Shown piece after piece: positions 12,301 through 24,542 of a stretch of 64,000 bases of DNA (position 1 is the first letter of the stretch; each line of letters opens with the position of its first letter). A program made the translations under genes and the position numbers. Below the pieces are notes generated by a model, which worked only from the letters and a program-made list of their open reading frames with translations, made no database searches and was not told the DNA's origin. Origin of the DNA: Owenia fusiformis (lineage: Eukaryota > Annelida > Polychaeta > Sabellida > Oweniidae); contig CAIIXF020000006.1 of NCBI GenBank assembly GCA_903813345.2, positions 31,970,024 to 32,034,023 of the forward strand, given 5' to 3'.

Positions 12301-15300
12301 CCAATAATAACTCATTCTCTTTCTCAAAGGATAACACATCTGATCCAACAATCGGTGCACATTTCTTCAATGTAAATATATTGCGTATAAATGGTTGTTT
12401 TTCTCCATGAATCTTGACCATGTTGGCAATTTGGATGACAGGGTCGATGTCAGGTGTACAGAATATACCTGCAAAACACCAAGTAAATGGAACTAGGAGA
12501 ACAAAGAATAAAAAAAATATAATACCAAGTTTCTAGTTTCTTGCATGAGTTCAATACACCCACTTAACACAGGAAGTCAAAAGTATTCAAATGAAAAACA
12601 CTGCAATCATTAGATTCCTTTAAATGCATATTGTATCATTCTAAAATTTTAAGTTTCATTACATCTCACTTGCATAATAAACTTATATCAATCATCTCAA
12701 AATAGACCAGAACGGGTAGCCACCTGCTGGCGAAACCTACTGGCATTTAGGTTATTTACATAACCAACAGTCTGGTTTTTGTTTTGAGAATGGATCAAAT
12801 AGAGAGAGTATAGTGAGATCAATGGTACCATATTCTCACTATTTAATCTATACTAAAACTAAAACGCGGCTGTTAACCCGAAAATGAGGGAATAATGTTT
12901 GACGGATAAAAGCTGAGGGACAACCTTTTCTGTTTGCACATTCAATGTCAAAGCTGAGCACTCTGAATGGGGCAACTTTAGCCCACTCTCCCTCAGCAGA
13001 ATGAGAAATGAAATCCTGCCAAGCTACATCAATCTCTATCTGGCATCGTGACTTTTTTGGTGGGTTCCTATTGTCTGCCATGTTGGTATGCTCTGGTTGA
13101 CGTACATGGTACTTGCCACCTGGAACTTCTATCCAGTTACAACCAACAACATTAGAATCTACCATGAATCTAAAAGTACATTTAAACAGTATGTGACATG
13201 TACATTTTCTGTTGGATTTATTTGCAAGTTAAATGGCATTTATACATAATTCTAAATAACTTTAGTGAGTATGAATTCAAATATTCCAAAGTTAATTTGA
13301 CCATCATAAATATTAGGGGTGAGACGAGTCGAAAAAATCTGATTCGAGTCAAATCCGATTTGAGTCAGAAAATGACGATTCGAGTTTCGAATCCGTTTCG
13401 AGTCGCGCGAAGTGCGAACAACATCGCTTTTGACCGTTCGTATTTTTAATGCGTCAATGGTGGAAAGCCGGAAATATAAACAAACACAATTCGTCGTAAG
13501 TTTATTCTGATTTTATTACATATATTCTTTCATTTATGTGTACATACAATATAATAATTTAATACAAGCATATCCAAGTCATTGAAACTTATATATTCAA
13601 CGCAATATCGAGTAAAAACATGCATATTGACAGTATTTTTCTAATTTTTTTTATTTTTTCGAATTTTTTTCATAACTCGAAAATGATTCGATTCATCATC
13701 GACTCGAAGCCCCAAACCCGCTAGTCCTCGACTCATCGGGTTGTCGTCTCACCCCTAATAAATATACTAAGAAGCTGGCAGACTATCGGCCAACTAGACA
13801 AGGCACAGACGTGAACAAAATCGTACCTAAAACACAGCAGTGTGACAGTGAAGAATTTAGGACGGAAAATCCAAAATGGCCACCTTAAAATTTACCCAGA
13901 ATGCCCAAAAACTAATCAGTTCTTAACTTTGATACGTAGAAACATCCCTGAAAATTTCAGATGAATCCATCAAATGGTTTGGCTGGAAACCTGTAGACAA
14001 GTCTTGATAGTGAAGATTTTAGGACGGAAAATCCAAAATGGCCACCTTAAAATTAACCCAGAATGCCCAAAAACTAATTAGATGTTAACTTTGATATGTA
14101 GAAACATCCCTGAAAATTTCAGAGGAATCCGTCAAATGGTTTGGCTGGAAACCTGTAGACAAGTCTTGAAAGTGAAGATTTTAGGATGGAAAATCCAAAA
14201 TGACCACCTTAAAATTTACCCAGAATGCCCAAAAACTAATCAGTTCTTAACTTTGATACGTAAAAACATTCCTGAAAATTTCAGATGAATCCGTCAAATG
14301 GTTTGGCTGGAAACCTGTAGACAAGTCTTGAAAGTGAAGATTTTAGGACGGAAAATCCAAAATGGCCACCTTAAAATTTACCCAGAATGCCCAAAAACTA
14401 ATCAGTTCTTAACTTTGATATGTAGAAACATTCCTGAAAATTTCAGATGAATCTGTCAAATGGTTTGGCTGGAAACCTGTAGACAAGCTGAAAAGTGAGA
14501 CGCCGCCCACCCGCCGCCCGCCCGCCCGTCAAGCTGACGACAATATCGTACCTTTATTAGGTACGATAAAAAACAGCGACCACATCATATACTCAATTGG
14601 TATTTGAGTTATCAAAGATTATGTTTTTTTCCTAAAAACGGTGGCCATTTTGAAATTAAGTTGCCACCTTTGAAAATTTCTTCACCAGAATAGCTCTAGT
14701 CCCTAGATAGCAGCATATATAAAAAATTTGAGCTAAATCCGTTAAATGGTATTTGAGTTTTCAACGATTACAATTTTCGAAAAATGGTGGCCGTTTTGAA
14801 ATTCAGGCACCATTTTGAAAATTCTTTCTGAAACAGAGCTATTGTGTCCTTAGGCATCAGCATACTAAATTTGAACGAAATCATTGAGGTATTGCCTGGA
14901 CACCTGAATGGATAGACAGAAGGCTTCCCTATATATTCCCTTAAAATATAACTAGACAACAGCAATGCAAAAGCGTAGCAAATCCCATTGAACAGCCATG
15001 GCTGGCATTTTTACAAATAAAGTAAGAGCAAAATGGAAGCCATTTTTGAAAATGACCACCTTCTACCGCAAGTGTCGTTAGACAGTGTTCCATGCTTATA
15101 GTATTCACATACCAAACATGAACAGAATCGCTCCACTACTTTTCGAGTTATAGTAAAATAGGATAAAATGGTGGCCATTTTTCAAAAAGGCCACCTTCTA
15201 CCAAAAGTGTCATTAGACAGTGTGCCATGCTTATAGTATTCACATACAAAATATGAACAAAATCGCTCCACTACTTTTCGAGTTACAGCAAAAATCGTAA

Positions 15301-18300
15301 AATAGCGAGTAAAGGCCGCCATTGTCAAGATGGCTGCCATGTGCTTCTTTAAGATCTACATTTCTAGCTTTATTAATGTCCTATATAATTTTTTTTAAAA
15401 TTTAAAACATGTTGCTTTTACAGTTTTACATATTGTACCTAAATTACTGTAAAATCGACACTAAAATGGCCGCCATTTTTGAATGAGCGGCCACTTTGGA
15501 AATTGGCTTTTAAGCAGAACTTCTACCTCAATAGAGTATATGTTTACAAAATATAAACAAAGACGGGCCAACGGTATTTGAGTTATTGCCTGGACGGACA
15601 GGGGCGTTCCCTATATCCCTCCAAACGTCGTTTGATGGGGTAATAATCACTTATAATAGGCATTTTTAAAGGAACAAGAAAAAATATGACTGTATATAAA
15701 CTTTTACCATACCTGATTTCAAAATCAATGTTGCTTTCGTAGCTCTGGAAGCCATGTTGACCAAAGCCAGGGCACGTAAAGCCACTCTCTAGCAGTCTCT
15801 TTGCTGGGGCAATCAACCTCTGGATAGCCATGGTGATCTTCAGGAATGGAAGCTTTTTGTTGCCATGGTATCCATATATGCCTGCACGTTAAAATGAGTT
15901 TGGAGATTAATACCTCAAAACTTAATACAATCTATAGTCTCGGGAAAGTCAAATATAATTGAGGTAACGCATAACCCTATTTTAGCAGTTCTTTCTATAT
16001 TGGGCTTGGGGATAAAATTTTGGAAGAGCAGTTAAGAAGTTCTTGTCTTATGACACTGTCACACACCTGTTTTCATGTACTGCCATATTGGAAAGAATGT
16101 TTAATCTGTCCCCTTAGAAATCTGCGTTTCTGCGATCGCATTGCGATTCCACAAAATCGGGTGTTGATTGCAAAATTCCAGATTTAGCGCAAAAACAAGA
16201 AATTTGGAGCTTTGTATTGGAGTTGACACATAAAATTGTAAAAGCTAAATATTTCTTTATCTTCTTGAATATGCTTTGCTCTACCATCTGTGTTACTTTA
16301 AATAGAAATTAGCGTGAATTCTTCCAGTATTGATAAGTATTTCCATGAAAACGAAATAAATTATTTTTGTAAACAAACAGATGCCATTGTTTTGTTAGTG
16401 GGGTATTTTGCGGATACATTGAAGTCAAGTCCGATCAGATCCGTCACTCCTTCTCGCAATTTTCATGCTCAGTTATAGACGGTAATGTTCTGCTTAATTT
16501 GTATAAAATCCAACTTTTTCTATTTAATGTCATGTGCGGGAAACAAAAATACTTGGTATTTATTCTGAGTTCGTAATTTGCAATACTTTAATTTCCGGTT
16601 TAGTGTTTAGCGTGGTGCATGCTGGGACTTTCTTGATTGGCGAAGTAGGAAGTTCGTTTTCACTATTTGGTAAGTTTTACGATCTATAGGGGACTAGGGG
16701 TGAATTTTTACGATCTATAGGGATGAGCAATACAATTTAGACAATGAAAAGTATAGAGAGGCACTTCAAAGACTTGGTTAAATTGATGAATTCCACCGCT
16801 ATTTGAAATCTTTGATCCCAAAGAGATCCGCATTTTACACTACCTGAAAATGCTTGCTTGCACAAATTGAAATTCGTAAATTTCAATTTTTCGACGCAAA
16901 ATTCTTGCAAAAAACATAGTGTTTATCTCTAAAATCTTCGCAAAAACACTTAGTTTTTAAATCACAAAATCCATAATCTTGATCGCAATTTTTTTTTTAA
17001 AAAAATGCAAATTTCTTAGGGGACAGTTTAATGAATTACTTTTGTTACTTACTTTCTTTGCTGACGATCTCCACTGCAAGAACTGCCTGTGTAATGTTAT
17101 CTTTATTGCTCCTCATGTCCTTGATGACAGCTGTGTTGAGAGTATCCTATAATACAACACATAAAAGCTGCTATAAAAATGAAATAATCATGTTATACCA
17201 AAAGATGATGTGCTAACATCATTTGGACTTAGAAATCAGATGGTTTCAAATATACATATATTTATATCAACCTTTCTGAACATACCCCATCTCCGTAAAA
17301 TATCTCAGTAATAGAAATGATCCAAGGCCCACAATTTAAGGTGTTTGCTAGTTAAAGCTGGAATATATCACAAGTTCAAATGAAAGGAGTGGCAAATCTC
17401 AACGAACAAAATATTCATGATTCTGTATATATCACAATACAATGTATAATATTTATTTACCATCTACTCTACCCTTATTTGAAGATAATAAAAGAATGAC
17501 ATTGGAAATCAGAATTCCCACCAATTTAAGCATTTGGGTGGCCATTTTTGAGTTTCAAACGTACAATTATAAAAACAATACAATATTTGTAATCTTAAGT
17601 AGGATAATGTTTATAATGTAACCATTCTTTGGACAGATATCTAAATTATTGTGAATTCCCCAAAGGAGGATGGAAAGTATCGCAACAGATTTCGGACAGT
17701 CATATATTGGATTTTGTCTGTTTTCTGAGTATCTAAACAGGTGCATATGTTAGGTCAATGCATTACCTCCAGGAAAGGCACTCATAGAGATGATAAAATA
17801 ATTTCGACTTTGAGAGAGGAAAGATTCAAACAACCAACTCACATGTTTTTTCTGAAATGTTTTCCTGATTTTCAATCCCTTCCAACTCTGCTTTTTCAAT
17901 TTTTGTTGCATCAATATGTTGCGTTTTACACGCAATTAACCACTTTAAAGGAATATGTAATTTCTTCAGGGGTTTTAAAGATATCCATCATGGATGACCA
18001 AAATTAAGCTGAAAGCAATGGATCACATGAGTTTTCCCTATGGGAAAATAACATGGGAAATATTGTTTTCCACTTGATATAATAGGAATTACTTATTCCT
18101 TTAAATGTACCCTTTCATTTTTAAAAGTTTAATAAGGTCATACTTCAGAGAAATCTAAAAGTTTATCAAACATTTCTGTTTTCTTGACCCCTCCCATACA
18201 TGCTCCCTGGATTTACAGACAGAGGGCTTCACTTTATCCCTATCGAACTTTGTTCATTGAGATAATTAAGAATATAATTCAAGTCATTCCTGCTTCAGAT

Positions 18301-20314
18301 CTGATATCCCGAATTGTGATCAATGGCTCTTGCTAGGCCTTTAGACTGTGGCACATCACCACAGTCTATTTAGCCCCCGCCACAACCTATTGACAATTCA
18401 GGATTGTATATATAATAATAGCAAGTAGTGAAAAGGATAAATATAACATAATATACTCTATATAATGATTGAACAGTTATGCTGAAGATGTATTTACCAC
18501 TTTCTAAATATTTCCTGGTGAGAGCCCTGTGATCTATTATTCTTGAATGTAACATGAAGTTGCATATGACATAAATTACCTTAAATACCCTGCAATGTTC
18601 TTCCTTGAAGTCTTTCTGGGCAGGTACAAAGATATAGGGAGCAAAACCATGTATATGAGCCAGTACACTGTTACCTTCCATTGTAACTCCATACATACGT
18701 ATAATAGGGACAGGGCCTATTTGAGAACCAGGCATTCCAGGCAGATGTCCACCTGTATTGAACATGCAAATATAAATATATCAAAGTACAACTTAAATAG
18801 TAATGCATAATGTGTAAATACACAACTAAACATCTTTAATTTTCCTCAAATAAAGCATACACCTTGGGGATTTTTAGAAAACAGACATGACAAGGAATGA
18901 TATGAGGCCAAAATATTGTAAATTAAAACAACTTTTGTTGAGAAAACTCTTTCTCATCTTGCTAGATCTGATTCTGCCTTTAACATCATAATAAAGAAAT
19001 TCTGTAAAATGTCACAGTGAAGCATGGTTCACTATTATATGAGAGGTGGTAAGTTTGTCACTCACCAAAAAACATGAAGTATTTTGTCTTCATTCTTGCA
19101 TTTTTAAGTCTAGTGTTTATTGAATCACAGATTAATTAATTTTGAATGTCATTTAATTTTTGAAAAATTTCATCTAAGGAGTGCAAATCCTTATCTTCAT
19201 ATCCTGCTCTTTATTATTTCGTATCTAGTTTGGCATTTAAGACACCGCTGGCTATGAATCAAATTCTCAGGAATTTCATATATGGCCAATTATTTGCAAT
19301 AACAGAACAAAGTAATAGCATATACATGTTTCTACAATAATGACATGGATTGTTATTGGAGAGTTTACAGTAAAGATTGCTACAAATGAACCAAGAATCT
19401 AGTTCACGACCTTTGCTTGCATAGAAAAATGTGTGCAGGCTATTCATTCCTTTTAGCTATTCTGAGACTGTTACTATTAATATAAGGAAATATTTATCGG
19501 GAGGATGCATTCAGACTTCCATAATGTGTCACGTTTTATCCCATTTTAAGTATAAGTAAAGTACACTACATGTATTATCGCCCATTTGTATTATCACACA
19601 CTACATCGGTAGACAATGTTGGACCAATCAAAATCACACATCTCATTCAAGAGCCAATGAAATCAATAGTCTTAAGCTTGTTCGCGGGCATGCTTCCAGT
19701 TTGAAGGTGATTGGCATTTTTGCCAAGATTACATATTTATCAAGTCATTTAACCACAATATACAAGGAGACATGAACTTTGTATAGTGGTGCCGGTTTTA
19801 TTTGCCTGTTGCCAAATGGGCGAGTGATATTGATGTATCTCTTGTCTTTCATTTTTCCTCCCTGCATTTGAAACTGTTGAAATACACTCACCAATATAAG
19901 TGTCCAGATCAAGCTGTTGAAAGATGATGGCATCTTTCTTCACATCTAAATGAGGCACTGGAGGTCTTGCCCACTTTGCCGTTGTTGTTTGCATCTCTGG
20001 GCCATCACCTGAAAATCAATCTCCCAATAATAAAAAAGAAATACACACTAACACATCAGGTATTAGATCCCAACTAATGATCAAACATATTTACTGTACT
20101 AACATCTCTTTCTTCACAGTATTCCTCACAATTATTCACATAATATTCCACATACCTATGACCTGCTCTTGAGACTCAGCCTCATCCTCCCACATGGCAA
20201 GTTCTGCTTCAAACGATGAGGGGTCTTCATCATCCCAATCATTGTTCCTAGCACGCTTAGCTGCAGGTGCTGCTCCTTGACCCCCCTTGTTCCCAAATTT
20301 ACGCTTATCCATTC
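3350..20314 (-). CDS. POLD1: DNA polymerase delta catalytic subunit, N-terminal 13 coding exons (3' part not found)
   Basis: Replicative B-family polymerase with 3'-5' proofreading; acts in the nucleus on the lagging strand and in repair. Exons in transcript order: 20314-20156 (ATG at 20312), 20008-19892, 18752-18580, 17146-17053, 15881-15713, 13169-12925, 12468-12302, 11959-11714, 10717-10607, 8501-8310, 7969-7881, 3694-3578, 3463-3350. All phases agree and give 663 codons plus 2 nt. Exo I is SFDIE (D311/E313), Exo [10 protein letters not shown] (D397), Exo III YCLKD (D510), and polymerase motif A is [12 protein letters not shown] (D597). Spacing between these residues matches human POLD1 with a constant offset of five. 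The N-terminus [11 protein letters not shown] is basic, as in the family. The ATG exon begins 2 nt upstream at a ttcag acceptor, so a 5'UTR exon lies further right; I did not find it. The last exon ([12 protein letters not shown]...LLSARK) ends at a good donor, AA/gtaag. Motif B (NSxYG), motif C (YGDTDS) and the zinc-finger exons are absent leftward. Confidence 0.93.
3788..4595. mobile_element. CA...TG element rich in GCAGAATT, copy 1 (POLD1 intron)
   Basis: An 808-bp element flanked by TACATG (3782-3787 and 4596-4601). The left end carries CTAGTATTCTGTGATTCTGCG-type sequence (20 bp of it shared in form with copies 2 and 3), and the right end carries a run of TGCAGAATT motifs closing in GCAGAAAA. 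It shares subterminal repeats and the CA/TG ends with the copies at 43958 and 48838. Confidence 0.65.
4672..5550 (+). repeat. Family F hairpin-ended element
   Basis: The left end is ggggtactgggctcacatgg. The body has related units with aaatggcagccatttttgaa and aacagaaataacttaaaatg. The right end has gacagacaggcggac, then the imperfect hairpin GCCCAC-CAT-GTGAGC near 5535-5549. Family A copy A1 begins immediately after. Confidence 0.6.
5553..7772 (+). repeat. Family A hairpin-ended tandem-array element, copy A1
   Basis: The leader AAGGCACAGACATGAAC and half-hairpin ATCGTACCT are followed by 162-bp monomers (for example starts near 6871, 7348 and 7510), then a GCCCGCC-rich tract and a full hairpin 7748-7771 (ATCGTACCT / AGGTACGAT). 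The array is split by the foldback 6013-6861. It lies in the POLD1 intron between 3695 and 7880. Confidence 0.8.
6013..6861. mobile_element. 849-bp foldback (palindromic) element with 5-bp TSD
   Basis: Two arms of roughly 410 bp face each other around a short centre near 6434-6440. The ends are CACCCTATGCAGACAGAG and its complement. The flanking AAATG (6008-6012 and 6862-6866) is a duplication of the family A monomer into which it inserted. Both arms carry the same 63-codon open frame (6017-6208 minus, 6666-6857 plus); this mirrors the palindrome and need not be a gene. Confidence 0.88.
8880..9080 (+). repeat. Family D/E monomer fragment
   Basis: Contains cagatttgaacttctgagaa and tttgaagcaagttgaaaaga text of the E-type monomer, without terminal hairpins. 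Confidence 0.45.
9246..9572. repeat. Palindrome with 137-bp, apparently identical arms
   Basis: The left arm 9246-9382 and right arm 9436-9572 are reverse complements with no mismatch that I can see, around a 53-bp centre containing a smaller CCCCCCT/AGGGGGG hairpin. The ends read TAGGCCAGGATACAG. It lies in the POLD1 intron between 8502 and 10606. Confidence 0.85.
9709..10020 (+). repeat. Family C left-end fragment
   Basis: It contains the left-end text acagcaactccacggagtag, then AATCCCACCGAAC and monomer text with AAAATGGTGGCCATTTTG. No right hairpin follows. Confidence 0.55.
10749..11416 (+). repeat. Family B hairpin-ended tandem-array element, copy B1
   Basis: The leader AAGGCACATGACCTGAAC and half-hairpin ATCACACCATC precede about four 145-bp monomers (containing AAAATGGCCACC and AGCTCTAGAACTTGATATCC). 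A degenerate GATCAC/GATTATG tract and the CCATCGATGG hairpin with GTGTGATAAAA follow. It lies in a POLD1 intron. Confidence 0.75.
11417..11470 (+). repeat. Family C left-end fragment next to B1
   Basis: The text cagcaactttacagagtagc plus AATCCACTGAACAAAATAT follows directly after the B1 end. It is a short remnant. Confidence 0.45.
13314..13757. mobile_element. hAT-type MITE in a POLD1 intron
   Basis: The 444-bp element has a perfect 8-bp TSD, ATAAATAT (13306-13313 and 13758-13765). Its inverted ends begin TAGGGGTGAGACGA on both sides, and GAGTCGA-type subterminal motifs are repeated. The termini resemble the 23349 hAT element (TAGGGGTG...), but the interiors differ. No coding potential was seen. 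Confidence 0.85.
13800..14573 (+). repeat. Family A element, copy A2
   Basis: It has the same layout as A1: leader AAGGCACAGACGTGAAC, about four 162-bp monomers, a GCCCGCC tract, and hairpin 14545-14567. It starts about 35 bp after the hAT MITE, in a POLD1 intron. Confidence 0.8.
14574..15648 (+). repeat. Family C element(s), copy C3
   Basis: A partial unit (14574-14945) is followed by a fuller copy starting gacaacagcaatgcaaaagc at 14954, with about 140-bp monomers (ctccactacttttcgagtta near 15132 and 15271) and ending in a ggacgg tract and hairpin 15615-15641. It lies in the POLD1 intron next to exon 5. Confidence 0.7.
16106..17026. mobile_element. Non-autonomous DNA element with 24-bp inverted ends, 6-bp TSD
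   Basis: The ends read CTGTCCCCTTAGAAAT and, complemented, CTGTCCCCTAAGAAAT. The flanking repeat TTTAAT is at 16100-16105 and 17027-17032. The right end stops 26 bp short of POLD1 exon 4 (17053-17146, minus strand). The 921-bp interior is AT-rich with no recognisable gene, so the superfamily is not assigned. Confidence 0.7.
17384..18270 (+). repeat. Degenerate family C copy
   Basis: The left-end remnant ggagtggcaaatctcaacga near 17387 and the right-end remnant tttatccctatcgaactttg near 18233 bracket diverged sequence. It lies in a POLD1 intron. Confidence 0.4.
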
Positions 20315-21406
20315 CTGAAATTATATAACAGCACATTAACTTCTAGGTATCGCAATCAATTATTAGATCTTCACATTGATTAATAACATTTAATTTCTTA
20401 CTCCTGGAAGATTTGATTCAGTTAAGGAGTTTCTAAATAGCTTTGAAATCTTGCTAATTCTCGTTTTTTTCATGGGATTTTAAGAGATTTGAACTTTTTA
20501 CTAATGACTTACTTTTCTTTATTTTTAATAGCATATTTGAATTCAGTGACAAGTTTTCTCTAAAAATAGCGTTGATTTACACAGTGATGTCATTTAAATT
20601 ATTTTCCATGACATTTTTTAAAAAAAACTTCCAAATCTAAATTGGTGCAATGCTAAAATTCTTTAAACCTAATGGCTTATTCGTATGACAACCAACGTTT
20701 TCATGTTTAATCACAATATAACATGTACATTGACAGGGTCATCAAAAAGTATACTATACCATTTGAGTTTCAGACAGTTTAACCAACACTTTTTGATAAA
20801 TAATGAAATTAAGTGACTATTGCAAGTTTCAAGCATTGAAGTGAATGGAGGTCTGGCCAAAGAAAATCAAAGACAAACAAGGGTGACATCTATTATGTAA
20901 GCGTTATTCAGCTACATTATTTAGAAACTTATACTATGCAATTCTGCTAAAAAGGAGTTTTCTAATGCTTTATGCTTGGCTAGCCATAAGGGCCACTACA
21001 GCTAGCCTTCCTATTACCCAGTTTTTCTACACTTTTCCACAACCATGGGAGGATCCCCGGGGAGGACCAAGTACCTGATGCTTCATCATCAGTTGGTTGC
21101 AATGCAGAATCGCATGCTTAAAGTTGTACTAAACCGTTTCTGTTTTATTTTATCATGATATTAGAGATATAAAGTCAGCACATGTCTTTCGCGGCAAAAT
21201 TGATTTCATTTTCAGAGCAGAAATTTTACATCACATGACATGTGTGTGGTGGAAACAATCTGATTTTCTAAATAAAAATAAAACCCTGGCCTCAAAAACG
21301 AGTTATGAGCTCTCACGAGGGGCGATCCAAAAGTCTTTGATGCCTTGCTCTAATTCTTTTATCTAGAATTACTTGAAACTTTCCAGTAATAAAAAGATCA
21401 ACAAGA
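20315..21406. other. Intergenic or POLD1 5' intron, no feature recognised
   Basis: AT-rich sequence upstream of the POLD1 start exon. A 5'UTR exon should lie somewhere to the right of 20314 but none could be picked with confidence. Confidence 0.4.
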
Positions 21407-22197
21407 AAAAGAGCAACTCAACGGAGTAGCAAATCCTACCAAACCATACATATTTTGATTATTAGGGGCCATCTTGAAACTTCCTTCTTGAGCAGAGCTT
21501 GTTTGTCCCTACATCCCTACATGTTTGTTGGCATCAACATATAAAATGTAAACCATATCCGTAAATTATCATTGAATTATCAAATATTACATTCCTTATT
21601 TACGAAAAATGGCAGCCATTTTGAAATTCAGCCGCTATTTTGAAAATCTTTCTCGAACAGAGACACTGTGTCCCTAGGCATCAAAGCATATAAAAGCTGA
21701 ATTAGACAACAGCAACGCCAAAGCGTAGCAAATCCCATTGAACAGCCATGGCTGGCATTCTTACAAACTAGACAACAGCAATGCCAAAGCGTAGCAAATC
21801 CCATCGAACAGCCATGGCTGGCATATTTACAAACAAAGTATATAGCAAAAATGGCAGCCATTTTTCAAAACGGCCACCTTCTACCAAAAGTGTCATTAGA
21901 CAGTGTGCCATGCCTATAGTATTCACATACCAAATATGAACAAAATCGCTCCACTTTTCGAGTTATAGTAAAATATGTTAAAATGGGGGCCATTTTGAAA
22001 TGTGGCCACCTTCAACCAAAAGTGTCTTTAGACAGTGTGCCATGCTTATAGCTATGAACAAAATCGCTCCACTACTTTTCGAGTTATGGTAAAATATTTG
22101 AGTTATTGCCCGGACGGATGTACGTACGTATGTAAGGAGGGACGGGCAGATGGAGGCGTTCCCTATATCCCTCCGAACTTCATTCAATGGGATAATA
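21407..22197 (+). repeat. Family C element, copy C4
   Basis: Left end caactcaacggagtagcaaa; monomers with GGCCATTTTGAAA and CCATGCTTATAG; a run of ggacgg/tacgta and terminal hairpin 22167-22193 followed by aataaaa. An internal duplication of the gacaacagcaa...catggctgg segment is at 21705-21835. Confidence 0.75.
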
Positions 22198-22574
22198 AAA
22201 GTGACACTAAGGGAACACATATGTAAGGGCTAAGACACTGACCAGTAGTGTATATTAGCATAGATTGTTTATAAATATGGTCGTACGCTATATTGGAAAT
22301 ATAAAAGTGACAATAATTTTGCAAGTATATCTATGTGCAAGGGCTACCAAAATGGTAACACATTGACCAATAGTGCATATAGACATAATATATATTCAAT
22401 GTTGTTCAAAAATGAGAGGGGCCAAGTACCATCCCCGCCACATTAAATGTACAAGCAGTGGCTCATGAAAATTACGACACCATTGGAAAGCTATTTTTGT
22501 CATAAAGAATGTAGTTTTTACCAAATTGCCATTTAACAACTGAGAAATCAAATGATTACTATGCTTTCTATTAG

Positions 22575-22750
22575 AAATGTCTTGACTTCCAGGTGTGAAA
22601 GAAATAATGGTCCCCCAGGGATTATGGTCCCCCTTTTTAAAGGTCCTTACTGGCCCTGATTGTGTATAAGATAATAAGGAAAAGAGGTCATCATATAAAT
22701 CAATGGAGAGTAGGACCATAAATTAATAGGACCTCCTACCCTTTTACACC
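22575..22750 (-). repeat. Copy of a dispersed repeat also present at 36665-36850
   Basis: It shares attgatttatatgatgacct and tatacacaatcagggccagt with the centre of the 35-38 kb inverted-repeat element, in opposite orientation. Both copies could be read as a similar peptide (SIDLY...YTQSGP), but neither frame is otherwise gene-like. Confidence 0.55.
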
Positions 22751-23348
22751 GGCTTCATAACAAGAAAATTGACACAGCGTTCCTGACTCGAAAAGTTATT
22801 TTCAGTTTATTGAAATAAAGATGAGCTGAAAATGATCGTGAACAGCTTTCAATCCTCAGTCTAAATATCACTTTCAATGGTTAAACTGCCGACTTTGAGT
22901 GAACCTTTATGCATTATTCGAAAATCATGGGAGGTTTTAAATCATGCAATCATCTCTAAAACTAGAAAAATAAAGCCCTGGCGGATTTCAGTTTGATCAT
23001 CACAATATGGAATTCGCTTTGTAGCCTATTATGTGCAGAATAACTATTTTCTAAATTTCCTCGGACCCGACCTCTGGCTTTCTTTGTTCATCCATTGGGC
23101 CTCCAATTCAACAATCAAGGCGCACCGCACCCCCTAACCTGAAATCCTGGATCTGCTCCTGACAAGTAACAACCACAACAAAGGCAACACCAAAGCGTAG
23201 CGAATCCCATCGAACAGAAATAGATGGCATTTTTACAAACGAAATATATTGCAACAAAATCGCTCCACTACTTTTCGAGTTGTAGTAAAATACTTTAAAA
23301 TGGTGGCCATTTTTCAAAATGGCCGTGTTCTACCACAAGGGTCATAAG

Positions 23349-24023
23349 TAGGGGTGGGACGGATAACCGAAATACCGAAAAACCGCGGTTCATAGCCTTC
23401 GGATCGGTTTTCGGATCACGGCCCTACTTTCGGATCAGCTTTTCGGATCGTTTTCGGATTAATATTTCATTGGTCAAGTATCAATAAAACAGTTAAAAAC
23501 ACTGTTTTACAGCAACATTTTTGATATTCCTAGTCCTTACCTTGTCTGTCTTGTCTGTTGCTAGCTCACTCGTTTACTAGATTCGTTTCGTATCCGCGTA
23601 TTCGTATCCCTCGGTAATCAATCATGTGGTCCCTGGTACTATATTCTTTAGTCGTGTATTCTAAATAATATGTATTGTTCATGAAATACTATAACATAAA
23701 ATTCCATCTATAGATATTGTTATAACGTGGCATAATTGATACAAAGATTTGTGCAAATTTATATTTGCGCAGGTTCGATATAGGGTATTATTTTGTGCAA
23801 TACATTCAAATATGGCGTCTGGATCTCAAATTCCCGTTTTCCCAAAAGAAATGAAGATTATTGCAGCCCCCGCAAAGCTAAAATCAGCCGTTTGGACGTA
23901 CTTTGGGTTCGCAGAAGTCGATGAGAAGTTATCAATACAAATCCTTAAAATGAATGAACCGAAAAAACCGAACCGACGGCTGATGATCCGAAAAACCGAA
24001 CCGACCGAACCGTCCCATCCCTA
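23349..24023 (+). mobile_element. Non-autonomous hAT-type DNA transposon
   Basis: The 675-bp element is flanked by a perfect 8-bp TSD, GTCATAAG (23341-23348 and 24024-24031). Its terminal inverted repeats begin TAGGGGTGGGACGG and end as the complement of TAGGGATGGGACGG. Subterminal CCGAA/CGGTTTTTCGG motifs recur at both ends. An 8-bp TSD and this type of terminus are diagnostic of the hAT superfamily. No transposase catalytic region is present. Confidence 0.88.
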
Positions 24024-24024
24024 G
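23812..24024 (+). pseudogene. BED zinc-finger-like N-terminal fragment inside the hAT element
   Basis: An ATG (MASGSQIPVFPKEMK) opens a frame whose residues KSAVWTYFGF resemble the start of a BED finger (the W and FGF spacing found in hAT transposases and ZBED proteins). The two cysteines and the His/Cys pair that should follow are missing: the frame soon runs into terminal repeat sequence. It is best read as the first exon of an autonomous relative retained in a deletion derivative. Confidence 0.5.
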
Positions 24025-24542
24025 TCATAAGACAGTGTGCCATGCTAATAGTATTCACAAACCAAATATGAACAAAATCGCTCCACTACTTTTCAAGTTA
24101 CAGCAAAAATCGTAAAATAACGAGTAAAGGCCGAGTAAAATATGTTTAAATAGCCGCCATTTTGAAGAATGGCCTCCTTCTACCAAAAGTGTCATTAGAC
24201 AGTGTGCCATGCTTATATTATTCATATACCAAATATGAACAAAATCGCTCCACTACTTTTCGAGTTATAGTAAAATACGTTTGAATGGCGGCCATTTTTC
24301 AAAATGGCAGACTTCTACCAAAAGTGACATTAGACAGTGTGCCATGCTTATAGTATTCACAAACCAAATATGAACAAAATCGCTCCACTACTTTTTGAGT
24401 TATAGTAAAATAGTAAAATAACGAGTAAAAGCCGCCATTTTTCAAGATGGCTGCCATGTGCTATTTTAATATCTACATTTCTTGCTTTATCAACGTCCTA
24501 TATAGTTTTCTTACATTTAAAACATATTGCTATCACAGTTTT

